From: Synechococcus sp. NB0720_010
GTDB lineage: Bacteria > Cyanobacteriota > Cyanobacteriia > PCC-6307 > Cyanobiaceae
DNA: 64,000 nucleotides
NCBI RefSeq assembly: GCF_023078835.1
Contig: NZ_CP090898.1
Span: 558,001 to 622,000, forward strand
Direction of reading: 5' to 3'
The position numbers were made by a program, and so were the translations under genes. Positions 1 to 9,985 of the stretch are shown piece after piece. The notes under the pieces are model-generated. The model was not told the origin of the DNA, ran no database searches, and worked only from the letters and a program-made list of their open reading frames with translations. Every line of letters begins with the position of its first letter. Position 1 is the first letter of the stretch.

Positions 1-3000
1 GTCGAGGTCGATCCCGTGATCACTCCTCCTTCCTCATACAGACGGATCGCAACACCTCCACTCTCCAATCCAGATGCAGAGCCCTCCGGATAGGCACTGT
101 CCAGGCTCAGCTCATAACTCACACTGCTTCCCACTCCAGCTCCGTCCGCTCCGTAATCACTCAGATTCCCGGTCGTAAACGCTCCCGAATAATCAACACT
201 CGCAATCAACGCACTCGCATTCGTGTCGCCAGCTCCCTGATCGCCGACGAAATTGCCATCGCTTAAGCCGCCGTCAAACGTCAGCAGCACTGGCTCCGTT
301 CCGCTCACAGTCACACTTGGATTACCTGGTCCGTCATCTCCAAACTTGACGTTCCCTCCTAAATCCAACGTCGCACTCGATCCGCTCGATACATCTCCTT
401 CCGAATCACTCGTCGCTGACACACTCGCTCTCAGCTCCACAAGATCATTCGCAAGCACTGCTAGATCTTCGATATACGCTCCGTCATACGTATCCATCTG
501 GCTGTGGTCGATCGCCATCGACTGCGTCAGCGTCACTACTCCGCTCGTGCTATTCACCTCAATCGTGAACGCCGTATTCCCTGCTGTAATGCCACCTTCT
601 GTCGTCGAGGTCGATCCCGTGATCACTCCTCCTTCCTCATACAGACGGATCGCAACACCTCCACTCTCCAATCCAGATGCAGAGCCCTCCGGATAGGCAC
701 TGTCCAGGCTCAGCTCATAACTCACACTGCTTCCCACTCCAGCTCCGTCCGCTCCGTAATCACTCAGATTCCCGGTCGTAAACGCTCCCGAATAATCAAC
801 ACTCGCAATCAACGCACTCGCATTCGTGTCGCCAGCTCCCTGATCGCCGACGAAATTGCCATCGCTTAAGCCGCCGTCAAACGTCAGCAGCACTGGCTCC
901 GTTCCGCTCACAGTCACACTTGGATTACCTGGTCCGTCATCTCCAAACTTGACGTTCCCTCCTAAATCCAACGTCGCACTCGATCCGCTCGATACATCTC
1001 CTTCCGAATCACTCGTCGCTGACACACTCGCTCTCAGCTCCACAAGATCATTCGCAAGCACTGCTAGATCTTCGATATACGCTCCGTCATACGTATCCAT
1101 CTGGCTGTGGTCGATCGCCATCGACTGCGTCAGCGTCACTACTCCGCTCGTGCTATTCACCTCAATCGTGAACGCCGTATTCCCTGCTGTAATGCCACCT
1201 TCTGTCGTCGAGGTCGATCCCGTGATCACTCCTCCTTCCTCATACAGACGGATCGCAACACCTCCACTCTCCAATCCAGATGCAGAGCCCTCCGGATAGG
1301 CACTGTCCAGGCTCAGCTCATAACTCACACTGCTTCCCACTCCAGCTCCGTCCGCTCCGTAATCACTCAGATTCCCGGTCGTAAACGCTCCCGAATAATC
1401 AACACTCGCAATCAACGCACTCGCATTCGTGTCGCCAGCTCCCTGATCGCCGACGAAATTGCCATCGCTTAAGCCGCCGTCAAACGTCAGCAGCACTGGC
1501 TCCGTTCCGCTCACAGTCACACTTGGATTACCTGGTCCGTCATCTCCAAACTTGACGTTCCCTCCTAAATCCAACGTCGCACTCGATCCGCTCGATACAT
1601 CTCCTTCCGAATCACTCGTCGCTGACACACTCGCTCTCAGCTCCACAAGATCATTCGCAAGCACTGCTAGATCTTCGATATACGCTCCGTCATACGTATC
1701 CATCTGGCTGTGGTCGATCGCCATCGACTGCGTCAGCGTCACTACTCCGCTCGTGCTATTCACCTCAATCGTGAACGCCGTATTCCCTGCTGTAATGCCA
1801 CCTTCTGTCGTCGAGGTCGATCCCGTGATCACTCCTCCTTCCTCATACAGACGGATCGCAACACCTCCACTCTCCAATCCAGATGCAGAGCCCTCCGGAT
1901 AGGCACTGTCCAGGCTCAGCTCATAACTCACACTGCTTCCCACTCCAGCTCCGTCCGCTCCGTAATCACTCAGATTCCCGGTCGTAAACGCTCCCGAATA
2001 ATCAACACTCGCAATCAACGCACTCGCATTCGTGTCGCCAGCTCCCTGATCGCCGACGAAATTGCCATCGCTTAAGCCGCCGTCAAACGTCAGCAGCACT
2101 GGCTCCGTTCCGCTCACAGTCACACTTGGATTACCTGGTCCGTCATCTCCAAACTTGACGTTCCCTCCTAAATCCAACGTCGCACTCGATCCGCTCGATA
2201 CATCTCCTTCCGAATCACTCGTCGCTGACACACTCGCTCTCAGCTCCACAAGATCATTCGCAAGCACTGCTAGATCTTCGATATACGCTCCGTCATACGT
2301 ATCCATCTGGCTGTGGTCGATCGCCATCGACTGCGTCAGCGTCACTACTCCGCTCGTGCTATTCACCTCAATCGTGAACGCCGTATTCCCTGCTGTAATG
2401 CCACCTTCTGTCGTCGAGGTCGATCCCGTGATCACTCCTCCTTCCTCATACAGACGGATCGCAACACCTCCACTCTCCAATCCAGATGCAGAGCCCTCCG
2501 GATAGGCACTGTCCAGGCTCAGCTCATAACTCACACTGCTTCCCACTCCAGCTCCGTCCGCTCCGTAATCACTCAGATTCCCGGTCGTAAACGCTCCCGA
2601 ATAATCAACACTCGCAATCAACGCACTCGCATTCGTGTCGCCAGCTCCCTGATCGCCGACGAAATTGCCATCGCTTAAGCCGCCGTCAAACGTCAGCAGC
2701 ACTGGCTCCGTTCCGCTCACAGTCACACTTGGATTACCTGGTCCGTCATCTCCAAACTTGACGTTCCCTCCTAAATCCAACGTCGCACTCGATCCGCTCG
2801 ATACATCTCCTTCCGAATCACTCGTCGCTGACACACTCGCTCTCAGCTCCACAAGATCATTCGCAAGCACTGCTAGATCTTCGATATACGCTCCGTCATA
2901 CGTATCCATCTGGCTGTGGTCGATCGCCATCGACTGCGTCAGCGTCACTACTCCGCTCGTGCTATTCACCTCAATCGTGAACGCCGTATTCCCTGCTGTA

Positions 3001-6000
3001 ATGCCACCTTCTGTCGTCGAGGTCGATCCCGTGATCACTCCTCCTTCCTCATACAGACGGATCGCAACACCTCCACTCTCCAATCCAGATGCAGAGCCCT
3101 CCGGATAGGCACTGTCCAGGCTCAGCTCATAACTCACACTGCTTCCCACTCCAGCTCCGTCCGCTCCGTAATCACTCAGATTCCCGGTCGTAAACGCTCC
3201 CGAATAATCAACACTCGCAATCAACGCACTCGCATTCGTGTCGCCAGCTCCCTGATCGCCGACGAAATTGCCATCGCTTAAGCCGCCGTCAAACGTCAGC
3301 AGCACTGGCTCCGTTCCGCTCACAGTCACACTTGGATTACCTGGTCCGTCATCTCCAAACTTGACGTTCCCTCCTAAATCCAACGTCGCACTCGATCCGC
3401 TCGATACATCTCCTTCCGAATCACTCGTCGCTGACACACTCGCTCTCAGCTCCACAAGATCATTCGCAAGCACTGCTAGATCTTCGATATACGCTCCGTC
3501 ATACGTATCCATCTGGCTGTGGTCGATCGCCATCGACTGCGTCAGCGTCACTACTCCGCTCGTGCTATTCACCTCAATCGTGAACGCCGTATTCCCTGCT
3601 GTAATGCCACCTTCTGTCGTCGAGGTCGATCCCGTGATCACTCCTCCTTCCTCATACAGACGGATCGCAACACCTCCACTCTCCAATCCAGATGCAGAGC
3701 CCTCCGGATAGGCACTGTCCAGGCTCAGCTCATAACTCACACTGCTTCCCACTCCAGCTCCGTCCGCTCCGTAATCACTCAGATTCCCGGTCGTAAACGC
3801 TCCCGAATAATCAACACTCGCAATCAACGCACTCGCATTCGTGTCGCCAGCTCCCTGATCGCCGACGAAATTGCCATCGCTTAAGCCGCCGTCAAACGTC
3901 AGCAGCACTGGCTCCGTTCCGCTCACAGTCACACTTGGATTACCTGGTCCGTCATCTCCAAACTTGACGTTCCCTCCTAAATCCAACGTCGCACTCGATC
4001 CGCTCGATACATCTCCTTCCGAATCACTCGTCGCTGACACACTCGCTCTCAGCTCCACAAGATCATTCGCAAGCACTGCTAGATCTTCGATATACGCTCC
4101 GTCATACGTATCCATCTGGCTGTGGTCGATCGCCATCGACTGCGTCAGCGTCACTACTCCGCTCGTGCTATTCACCTCAATCGTGAACGCCGTATTCCCT
4201 GCTGTAATGCCACCTTCTGTCGTCGAGGTCGATCCCGTGATCACTCCTCCTTCCTCATACAGACGGATCGCAACACCTCCACTCTCCAATCCAGATGCAG
4301 AGCCCTCCGGATAGGCACTGTCCAGGCTCAGCTCATAACTCACACTGCTTCCCACTCCAGCTCCGTCCGCTCCGTAATCACTCAGATTCCCGGTCGTAAA
4401 CGCTCCCGAATAATCAACACTCGCAATCAACGCACTCGCATTCGTGTCGCCAGCTCCCTGATCGCCGACGAAATTGCCATCGCTTAAGCCGCCGTCAAAC
4501 GTCAGCAGCACTGGCTCCGTTCCGCTCACAGTCACACTTGGATTACCTGGTCCGTCATCTCCAAACTTGACGTTCCCTCCTAAATCCAACGTCGCACTCG
4601 ATCCGCTCGATACATCTCCTTCCGAATCACTCGTCGCTGACACACTCGCTCTCAGCTCCACAAGATCATTCGCAAGCACTGCTAGATCTTCGATATACGC
4701 TCCGTCATACGTATCCATCTGGCTGTGGTCGATCGCCATCGACTGCGTCAGCGTCACTACTCCGCTCGTGCTATTCACCTCAATCGTGAACGCCGTATTC
4801 CCTGCTGTAATGCCACCTTCTGTCGTCGAGGTCGATCCCGTGATCACTCCTCCTTCCTCATACAGACGGATCGCAACACCTCCACTCTCCAATCCAGATG
4901 CAGAGCCCTCCGGATAGGCACTGTCCAGGCTCAGCTCATAACTCACACTGCTTCCCACTCCAGCTCCGTCCGCTCCGTAATCACTCAGATTCCCGGTCGT
5001 AAACGCTCCCGAATAATCAACACTCGCAATCAACGCACTCGCATTCGTGTCGCCAGCTCCCTGATCGCCGACGAAATTGCCATCGCTTAAGCCGCCGTCA
5101 AACGTCAGCAGCACTGGCTCCGTTCCGCTCACAGTCACACTTGGATTACCTGGTCCGTCATCTCCAAACTTGACGTTCCCTCCTAAATCCAACGTCGCAC
5201 TCGATCCGCTCGATACATCTCCTTCCGAATCACTCGTCGCTGACACACTCGCTCTCAGCTCCACAAGATCATTCGCAAGCACTGCTAGATCTTCGATATA
5301 CGCTCCGTCATACGTATCCATCTGGCTGTGGTCGATCGCCATCGACTGCGTCAGCGTCACTACTCCGCTCGTGCTATTCACCTCAATCGTGAACGCCGTA
5401 TTCCCTGCTGTAATGCCACCTTCTGTCGTCGAGGTCGATCCCGTGATCACTCCTCCTTCCTCATACAGACGGATCGCAACACCTCCACTCTCCAATCCAG
5501 ATGCAGAGCCCTCCGGATAGGCACTGTCCAGGCTCAGCTCATAACTCACACTGCTTCCCACTCCAGCTCCGTCCGCTCCGTAATCACTCAGATTCCCGGT
5601 CGTAAACGCTCCCGAATAATCAACACTCGCAATCAACGCACTCGCATTCGTGTCGCCAGCTCCCTGATCGCCGACGAAATTGCCATCGCTTAAGCCGCCG
5701 TCAAACGTCAGCAGCACTGGCTCCGTTCCGCTCACAGTCACACTTGGATTACCTGGTCCGTCATCTCCAAACTTGACGTTCCCTCCTAAATCCAACGTCG
5801 CACTCGATCCGCTCGATACATCTCCTTCCGAATCACTCGTCGCTGACACACTCGCTCTCAGCTCCACAAGATCATTCGCAAGCACTGCTAGATCTTCGAT
5901 ATACGCTCCGTCATACGTATCCATCTGGCTGTGGTCGATCGCCATCGACTGCGTCAGCGTCACTACTCCGCTCGTGCTATTCACCTCAATCGTGAACGCC

Positions 6001-8807
6001 GTATTCCCTGCTGTAATGCCACCTTCTGTCGTCGAGGTCGATCCCGTGATCACTCCTCCTTCCTCATACAGACGGATCGCAACACCTCCACTCTCCAATC
6101 CAGATGCAGAGCCCTCCGGATAGGCACTGTCCAGGCTCAGCTCATAACTCACACTGCTTCCCACTCCAGCTCCGTCCGCTCCGTAATCACTCAGATTCCC
6201 GGTCGTAAACGCTCCCGAATAATCAACACTCGCAATCAACGCACTCGCATTCGTGTCGCCAGCTCCCTGATCGCCGACGAAATTGCCATCGCTTAAGCCG
6301 CCGTCAAACGTCAGCAGCACTGGCTCCGTTCCGCTCACAGTCACACTTGGATTACCTGGTCCGTCATCTCCAAACTTGACGTTCCCTCCTAAATCCAACG
6401 TCGCACTCGATCCGCTCGATACATCTCCTTCCGAATCACTCGTCGCTGACACACTCGCTCTCAGCTCCACAAGATCATTCGCAAGCACTGCTAGATCTTC
6501 GATATACGCTCCGTCATACGTATCCATCTGGCTGTGGTCGATCGCCATCGACTGCGTCAGCGTCACTACTCCGCTCGTGCTATTCACCTCAATCGTGAAC
6601 GCCGTATTCCCTGCTGTAATGCCACCTTCTGTCGTCGAGGTCGATCCCGTGATCACTCCTCCTTCCTCATACAGACGGATCGCAACACCTCCACTCTCCA
6701 ATCCAGATGCAGAGCCCTCCGGATAGGCACTGTCCAGGCTCAGCTCATAACTCACACTGCTTCCCACTCCAGCTCCGTCCGCTCCGTAATCACTCAGATT
6801 CCCGGTCGTAAACGCTCCCGAATAATCAACACTCGCAATCAACGCACTCGCATTCGTGTCGCCAGCTCCCTGATCGCCGACGAAATTGCCATCGCTTAAG
6901 CCGCCGTCAAACGTCAGCAGCACTGGCTCCGTTCCGCTCACAGTCACACTTGGATTACCTGGTCCGTCATCTCCAAACTTGACGTTCCCTCCTAAATCCA
7001 ACGTCGCACTCGATCCGCTCGATACATCTCCTTCCGAATCACTCGTCGCTGACACACTCGCTCTCAGCTCCACAAGATCATTCGCAAGCACTGCTAGATC
7101 TTCGATATACGCTCCGTCATACGTATCCATCTGGCTGTGGTCGATCGCCATCGACTGCGTCAGCGTCACTACTCCGCTCGTGCTATTCACCTCAATCGTG
7201 AACGCCGTATTCCCTGCTGTAATGCCACCTTCTGTCGTCGAGGTCGATCCCGTGATCACTCCTCCTTCCTCATACAGACGGATCGCAACACCTCCACTCT
7301 CCAATCCAGATGCAGAGCCCTCCGGATAGGCACTGTCCAGGCTCAGCTCATAACTCACACTGCTTCCCACTCCAGCTCCGTCCGCTCCGTAATCACTCAG
7401 ATTCCCGGTCGTAAACGCTCCCGAATAATCAACACTCGCAATCAACGCACTCGCATTCGTGTCGCCAGCTCCCTGATCGCCGACGAAATTGCCATCGCTT
7501 AAGCCGCCGTCAAACGTCAGCAGCACTGGCTCCGTTCCGCTCACAGTCACACTTGGATTACCTGGTCCGTCATCTCCAAACTTGACGTTCCCTCCTAAAT
7601 CCAACGTCGCACTCGATCCGCTCGATACATCTCCTTCCGAATCACTCGTCGCTGACACACTCGCTCTCAGCTCCACAAGATCATTCGCAAGCACTGCTAG
7701 ATCTTCGATATACGCTCCGTCATACGTATCCATCTGGCTGTGGTCGATCGCCATCGACTGCGTCAGCGTCACTACTCCGCTCGTGCTATTCACCTCAATC
7801 GTGAACGCCGTATTCCCTGCTGTAATGCCACCTTCTGTCGTCGAGGTCGATCCCGTGATCACTCCTCCTTCCTCATACAGACGGATCGCAACACCTCCAC
7901 TCTCCAATCCAGATGCAGAGCCCTCCGGATAGGCACTGTCCAGGCTCAGCTCATAACTCACACTGCTTCCCACTCCAGCTCCGTCCGCTCCGTAATCACT
8001 CAGATTCCCGGTCGTAAACGCTCCCGAATAATCAACACTCGCAATCAACGCACTCGCATTCGTGTCGCCAGCTCCCTGATCGCCGACGAAATTGCCATCG
8101 CTTAAGCCGCCGTCAAACGTCAGCAGCACTGGCTCCGTTCCGCTCACAGTCACACTTGGATTACCTGGTCCGTCATCTCCAAACTTGACGTTCCCTCCTA
8201 AATCCAACGTCGCACTCGATCCGCTCGATACATCTCCTTCCGAATCACTCGTCGCTGACACACTCGCTCTCAGCTCCACAAGATCATTCGCAAGCACTGC
8301 TAGATCTTCGATATACGCTCCGTCATACGTATCCATCTGGCTGTGGTCGATCGCCATCGACTGCGTCAGCGTCACTACTCCGCTCGTGCTATTCACCTCA
8401 ATCGTGAACGCCGTATTCCCTGCTGTAATGCCACCTTCTGTCGTCGAGGTCGATCCCGTGATCACTCCTCCTTCCTCATACAGACGGATCGCAACACCTC
8501 CACTCTCCAATCCAGATGCAGAGCCCTCCGGATAGGCACTGTCCAGGCTCAGCTCATAACTCACACTGCTTCCCACTCCAGCTCCGTCCGCTCCGTAATC
8601 ACTCAGATTCCCGGTCGTAAACGCTCCCGAATAATCAACACTCGCAATCAACGCACTCGCATTCGTGTCGCCAGCTCCCTGATCGCCGACGAAATTGCCA
8701 TCGCTTAAGCCGCCGTCAAACGTCAGCAGCACTGGCTCCGTTCCGCTCACAGTCACACTTGGATTACCTGGTCCGTCATCTCCAAACTTGACGTTCCCTC
8801 CTAAATC
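1..8807 (-). repeat. 14.6 tandem copies of a 603-bp unit, apparently identical
   Basis: The sequence repeats with period 603 from the left edge to 8807, where the next base breaks the match. All 14 complete units give identical translations in two different plus-strand frames covering the whole period, and the bases compared by eye show no substitution. The period is a multiple of three, so the minus-strand reading frame is kept. Counted from the LTFDGG border, units begin at 8726 and every 603 bases down to 284, with a partial unit to the edge. The array continues beyond the window, so the true copy number is unknown. Confidence 0.97.
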
Positions 8808-9794
8808 AATGGATGCCGTAGCGGATCGAACAATTCCCGATCCATAGTCATCGGTAACACTGACCAGGAGTTCCACTTGGCCATTAGCCAACAACGCCAA
8901 GTCCTCGATATAGGCTCCGTCATAGATATCCGTCTGGCTATGGTCGATCGGCTGCGACTGCGTCAGCATCAACACACCGCTGCTGCTACTGATCTCAATC
9001 GTGAATGTCGTATTACCCGCATTCACTCCACCTTCCGTCAATGACGTCGAACCCGTAATCACACCTCCTATCTCATAAAGACGGATCGGCACTCCAGCAC
9101 TCGTCAATCCAGATGGTGATCCTTCCGTATACGCACCATCCAATCCAAGCGCATAGACAATTGTTCGTGTAGCACCAGGTCCTGGCGCCGTAATCGTGAA
9201 ATTGGCGGCAAAATCAACACTGGCAACAACTGGACTGGCATTCGTATCACCAGCTCCCTGATCGCCGACGAAATTGCCGTCGCTTAAGCCGCCGTCAAAC
9301 GTCAGCGCTTCACCCAAGTCAGAAGCATCGATGGTCGGCGGATTGGGATCAACTGGAGGATCGAGTGGAGGATCGGATGATGGAGCCGCCTCAACCGCAT
9401 CGGCGGCAGCAGCTAAAGGCTGAAACGGTGTCGCTGCAACCCCCGTCGGTGGCTGACCAGGCGGCTGCTGCGGGACTAATGCCGGTTGGGACTCCTCAGT
9501 GGTGGTCGTGAGGAACAACGGGATGCCCCCACTGCTGCCCTGCGGTGCATACTGCGGACCAGGGATCGTGGGCTTGGCCACAACCTCTGGCGGTGGCGGC
9601 TGGTCCACCGTTTCCGGAATCCCTTCGTAGGGAATGTTCTGAAACGCCTCGGCCCCGCCTGGCAGAACAAACTCACCGTGTGGATCGGGCACCTTCCGGT
9701 CCTGGACATTGCCCGCCATGTCCCGATCGGTTTCTGCCGCCTGCGCGTCGCCACCGGGATTGAGAGCAAAACCGAGTCCTTCTTCTGCTGGCAT
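1..9794 (-). CDS. Giant repeat surface protein, type I secretion substrate (3' end outside window)
   Basis: Seen: one uninterrupted minus-strand frame runs from an ATG at 9794 to the left edge, at least 3264 codons. An in-frame TAG lies three codons upstream of the ATG, and an AGGG precedes it, so the 5' end is secure. Residues 1-163 are Pro/Ala-rich without a hydrophobic signal peptide (a run of DPP/DPNPP around 143-152). One diverged repeat follows (about 164-356), then at least 14 units of 201 residues starting LTFDGGLSDGNF and ending near FGDDGP...SGTEPVL. Family knowledge: the FxDDGP signature and the SGTEPVLL-like border are typical of DUF5801/T1SS-143 repeats of large RTX-type adhesins, which carry a C-terminal secretion signal; that end is outside the window. 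Neighbours: HlyD and two ABC subunits directly upstream on the same strand. Inferred role: secreted adhesin or cell-surface protein, comparable in design to LapA or to giant marine Synechococcus proteins such as SwmB. Codon choice is unlike the core genes. Confidence 0.88.
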   Translation of the reverse strand, partial: MPAEEGLGFALNPGGDAQAAETDRDMAGNVQDRKVPDPHGEFVLPGGAEAFQNIPYEGIPETVDQPPPPEVVAKPTIPGPQYAPQGSSGGIPLFLTTTTEESQPALVPQQPPGQPPTGVAATPFQPLAAAADAVEAAPSSDPPLDPPVDPNPPTIDASDLGEALTFDGGLSDGNFVGDQGAGDTNASPVVASVDFAANFTITAPGPGATRTIVYALGLDGAYTEGSPSGLTSAGVPIRLYEIGGVITGSTSLTEGGVNAGNTTFTIEISSSSGVLMLTQSQPIDHSQTDIYDGAYIEDLALLANGQVELLVSVTDDYGSGIVRSATASIDLGGNVKFGDDGPGNPSVTVSGTEPVLLTFDGGLSDGNFVGDQGAGDTNASALIASVDYSGAFTTGNLSDYGADGAGVGSSVSYELSLDSAYPEGSASGLESGGVAIRLYEEGGVITGSTSTTEGGITAGNTAFTIEVNSTSGVVTLTQSMAIDHSQMDTYDGAYIEDLAVLANDLVELRASVSATSDSEGDVSSGSSATLDLGGNVKFGDDGPGNPSVTVSGTEPVLLTFDGGLSDGNFVGDQGAGDTNASALIASVDYSGAFTTGNLSDYGADGAGVGSSVSYELSLDSAYPEGSASGLESGGVAIRLYEEGGVITGSTSTTEGGITAGNTAFTIEVNSTSGVVTLTQSMAIDHSQMDTYDGAYIEDLAVLANDLVELRASVSATSDSEGDVSSGSSATLDLGGNVKFGDDGPGNPSVTVSGTEPVLLTFDGGLSDGNFVGDQGAGDTNASALIASVDYSGAFTTGNLSDYGADGAGVGSSVSYELSLDSAYPEGSASGLESGGVAIRLYEEGGVITGSTSTTEGGITAGNTAFTIEVNSTSGVVTLTQSMAIDHSQMDTYDGAYIEDLAVLANDLVELRASVSATSDSEGDVSSGSSATLDLGGNVKFGDDGPGNPSVTVSGTEPVLLTFDGGLSDGNFVGDQGAGDTNASALIASVDYSGAFTTGNLSDYGADGAGVGSSVSYELSLDSAYPEGSASGLESGGVAIRLYEEGGVITGSTSTTEGGITAGNTAFTIEVNSTSGVVTLTQSMAIDHSQMDTYDGAYIEDLAVLANDLVELRASVSATSDSEGDVSSGSSATLDLGGNVKFGDDGPGNPSVTVSGTEPVLLTFDGGLSDGNFVGDQGAGDTNASALIASVDYSGAFTTGNLSDYGADGAGVGSSVSYELSLDSAYPEGSASGLESGGVAIRLYEEGGVITGSTSTTEGGITAGNTAFTIEVNSTSGVVTLTQSMAIDHSQMDTYDGAYIEDLAVLANDLVELRASVSATSDSEGDVSSGSSATLDLGGNVKFGDDGPGNPSVTVSGTEPVLLTFDGGLSDGNFVGDQGAGDTNASALIASVDYSGAFTTGNLSDYGADGAGVGSSVSYELSLDSAYPEGSASGLESGGVAIRLYEEGGVITGSTSTTEGGITAGNTAFTIEVNSTSGVVTLTQSMAIDHSQMDTYDGAYIEDLAVLANDLVELRASVSATSDSEGDVSSGSSATLDLGGNVKFGDDGPGNPSVTVSGTEPVLLTFDGGLSDGNFVGDQGAGDTNASALIASVDYSGAFTTGNLSDYGADGAGVGSSVSYELSLDSAYPEGSASGLESGGVAIRLYEEGGVITGSTSTTEGGITAGNTAFTIEVNSTSGVVTLTQSMAIDHSQMDTYDGAYIEDLAVLANDLVELRASVSATSDSEGDVSSGSSATLDLGGNVKFGDDGPGNPSVTVSGTEPVLLTFDGGLSDGNFVGDQGAGDTNASALIASVDYSGAFTTGNLSDYGADGAGVGSSVSYELSLDSAYPEGSASGLESGGVAIRLYEEGGVITGSTSTTEGGITAGNTAFTIEVNSTSGVVTLTQSMAIDHSQMDTYDGAYIEDLAVLANDLVELRASVSATSDSEGDVSSGSSATLDLGGNVKFGDDGPGNPSVTVSGTEPVLLTFDGGLSDGNFVGDQGAGDTNASALIASVDYSGAFTTGNLSDYGADGAGVGSSVSYELSLDSAYPEGSASGLESGGVAIRLYEEGGVITGSTSTTEGGITAGNTAFTIEVNSTSGVVTLTQSMAIDHSQMDTYDGAYIEDLAVLANDLVELRASVSATSDSEGDVSSGSSATLDLGGNVKFGDDGPGNPSVTVSGTEPVLLTFDGGLSDGNFVGDQGAGDTNASALIASVDYSGAFTTGNLSDYGADGAGVGSSVSYELSLDSAYPEGSASGLESGGVAIRLYEEGGVITGSTSTTEGGITAGNTAFTIEVNSTSGVVTLTQSMAIDHSQMDTYDGAYIEDLAVLANDLVELRASVSATSDSEGDVSSGSSATLDLGGNVKFGDDGPGNPSVTVSGTEPVLLTFDGGLSDGNFVGDQGAGDTNASALIASVDYSGAFTTGNLSDYGADGAGVGSSVSYELSLDSAYPEGSASGLESGGVAIRLYEEGGVITGSTSTTEGGITAGNTAFTIEVNSTSGVVTLTQSMAIDHSQMDTYDGAYIEDLAVLANDLVELRASVSATSDSEGDVSSGSSATLDLGGNVKFGDDGPGNPSVTVSGTEPVLLTFDGGLSDGNFVGDQGAGDTNASALIASVDYSGAFTTGNLSDYGADGAGVGSSVSYELSLDSAYPEGSASGLESGGVAIRLYEEGGVITGSTSTTEGGITAGNTAFTIEVNSTSGVVTLTQSMAIDHSQMDTYDGAYIEDLAVLANDLVELRASVSATSDSEGDVSSGSSATLDLGGNVKFGDDGPGNPSVTVSGTEPVLLTFDGGLSDGNFVGDQGAGDTNASALIASVDYSGAFTTGNLSDYGADGAGVGSSVSYELSLDSAYPEGSASGLESGGVAIRLYEEGGVITGSTSTTEGGITAGNTAFTIEVNSTSGVVTLTQSMAIDHSQMDTYDGAYIEDLAVLANDLVELRASVSATSDSEGDVSSGSSATLDLGGNVKFGDDGPGNPSVTVSGTEPVLLTFDGGLSDGNFVGDQGAGDTNASALIASVDYSGAFTTGNLSDYGADGAGVGSSVSYELSLDSAYPEGSASGLESGGVAIRLYEEGGVITGSTSTTEGGITAGNTAFTIEVNSTSGVVTLTQSMAIDHSQMDTYDGAYIEDLAVLANDLVELRASVSATSDSEGDVSSGSSATLDLGGNVKFGDDGPGNPSVTVSGTEPVLLTFDGGLSDGNFVGDQGAGDTNASALIASVDYSGAFTTGNLSDYGADGAGVGSSVSYELSLDSAYPEGSASGLESGGVAIRLYEEGGVITGSTS
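8727..9305 (-). repeat. Diverged first repeat unit (193 residues)
   Basis: This unit encodes the same module order as the identical array (LTFDGGLSDGNFVGDQ at its start, DHSQ-x-D-x-YDGAYIEDLA in the middle, DLGGNVKFGDDGP at its end) but differs in many codons and is eight residues shorter than the 201-residue units. Its last 27 codons are identical to the array, showing where the homogenised block stops. It probably preserves an older state of the repeat. Confidence 0.85.
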
Positions 9795-9919
9795 CGATCC
9801 CTACGCCGAAGCGCACATCTATTGCCAAGGTATTGACGTCGGTTGCCGCCGGAAGGGAAAGCAGTAGCGCAGGTGGTTAAGAATCAAGGCGAATCTAAAG
9901 GAGATGAAAAGAGGACTGC

Positions 9920-9946
9920 CAGATCCCGCATGTAGGGCGGGATCTG
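9920..9946 (-). terminator. Hairpin between hlyD-like gene and giant gene (attenuator or partial terminator)
   Basis: A 10-bp perfect inverted repeat (CAGATCCCGC / GCGGGATCTG) with a 7-nt loop lies in the 191-bp spacer between the adaptor gene and the giant gene. On the minus strand it is followed about ten bases later by only a short CTTTTC tract, so it is a weak terminator at best. It may lower read-through into the giant gene or stabilise the upstream mRNA end. Confidence 0.55.
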
Positions 9947-9985
9947 AAGGAAGATGATCAAACGAGACAAGCAGAAGAGAGGTCT

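Noticed and set aside
253-8708. Twenty-eight plus-strand reading frames of 147 and 121 codons repeated every 603 bases
   Set aside because: They are antisense frames of the repeat array; the minus strand is open without a stop through the whole region and encodes recognisable DUF5801-like modules.
1-8807. CRISPR array
   Set aside because: The repeat is 603 bp, contiguous without spacers and codes in frame.
9476-9836. Short frames on both strands around the 5' end of the giant gene
   Set aside because: They are out of frame with the long minus-strand gene, which has an upstream in-frame stop, a ribosome site and continuous coding.
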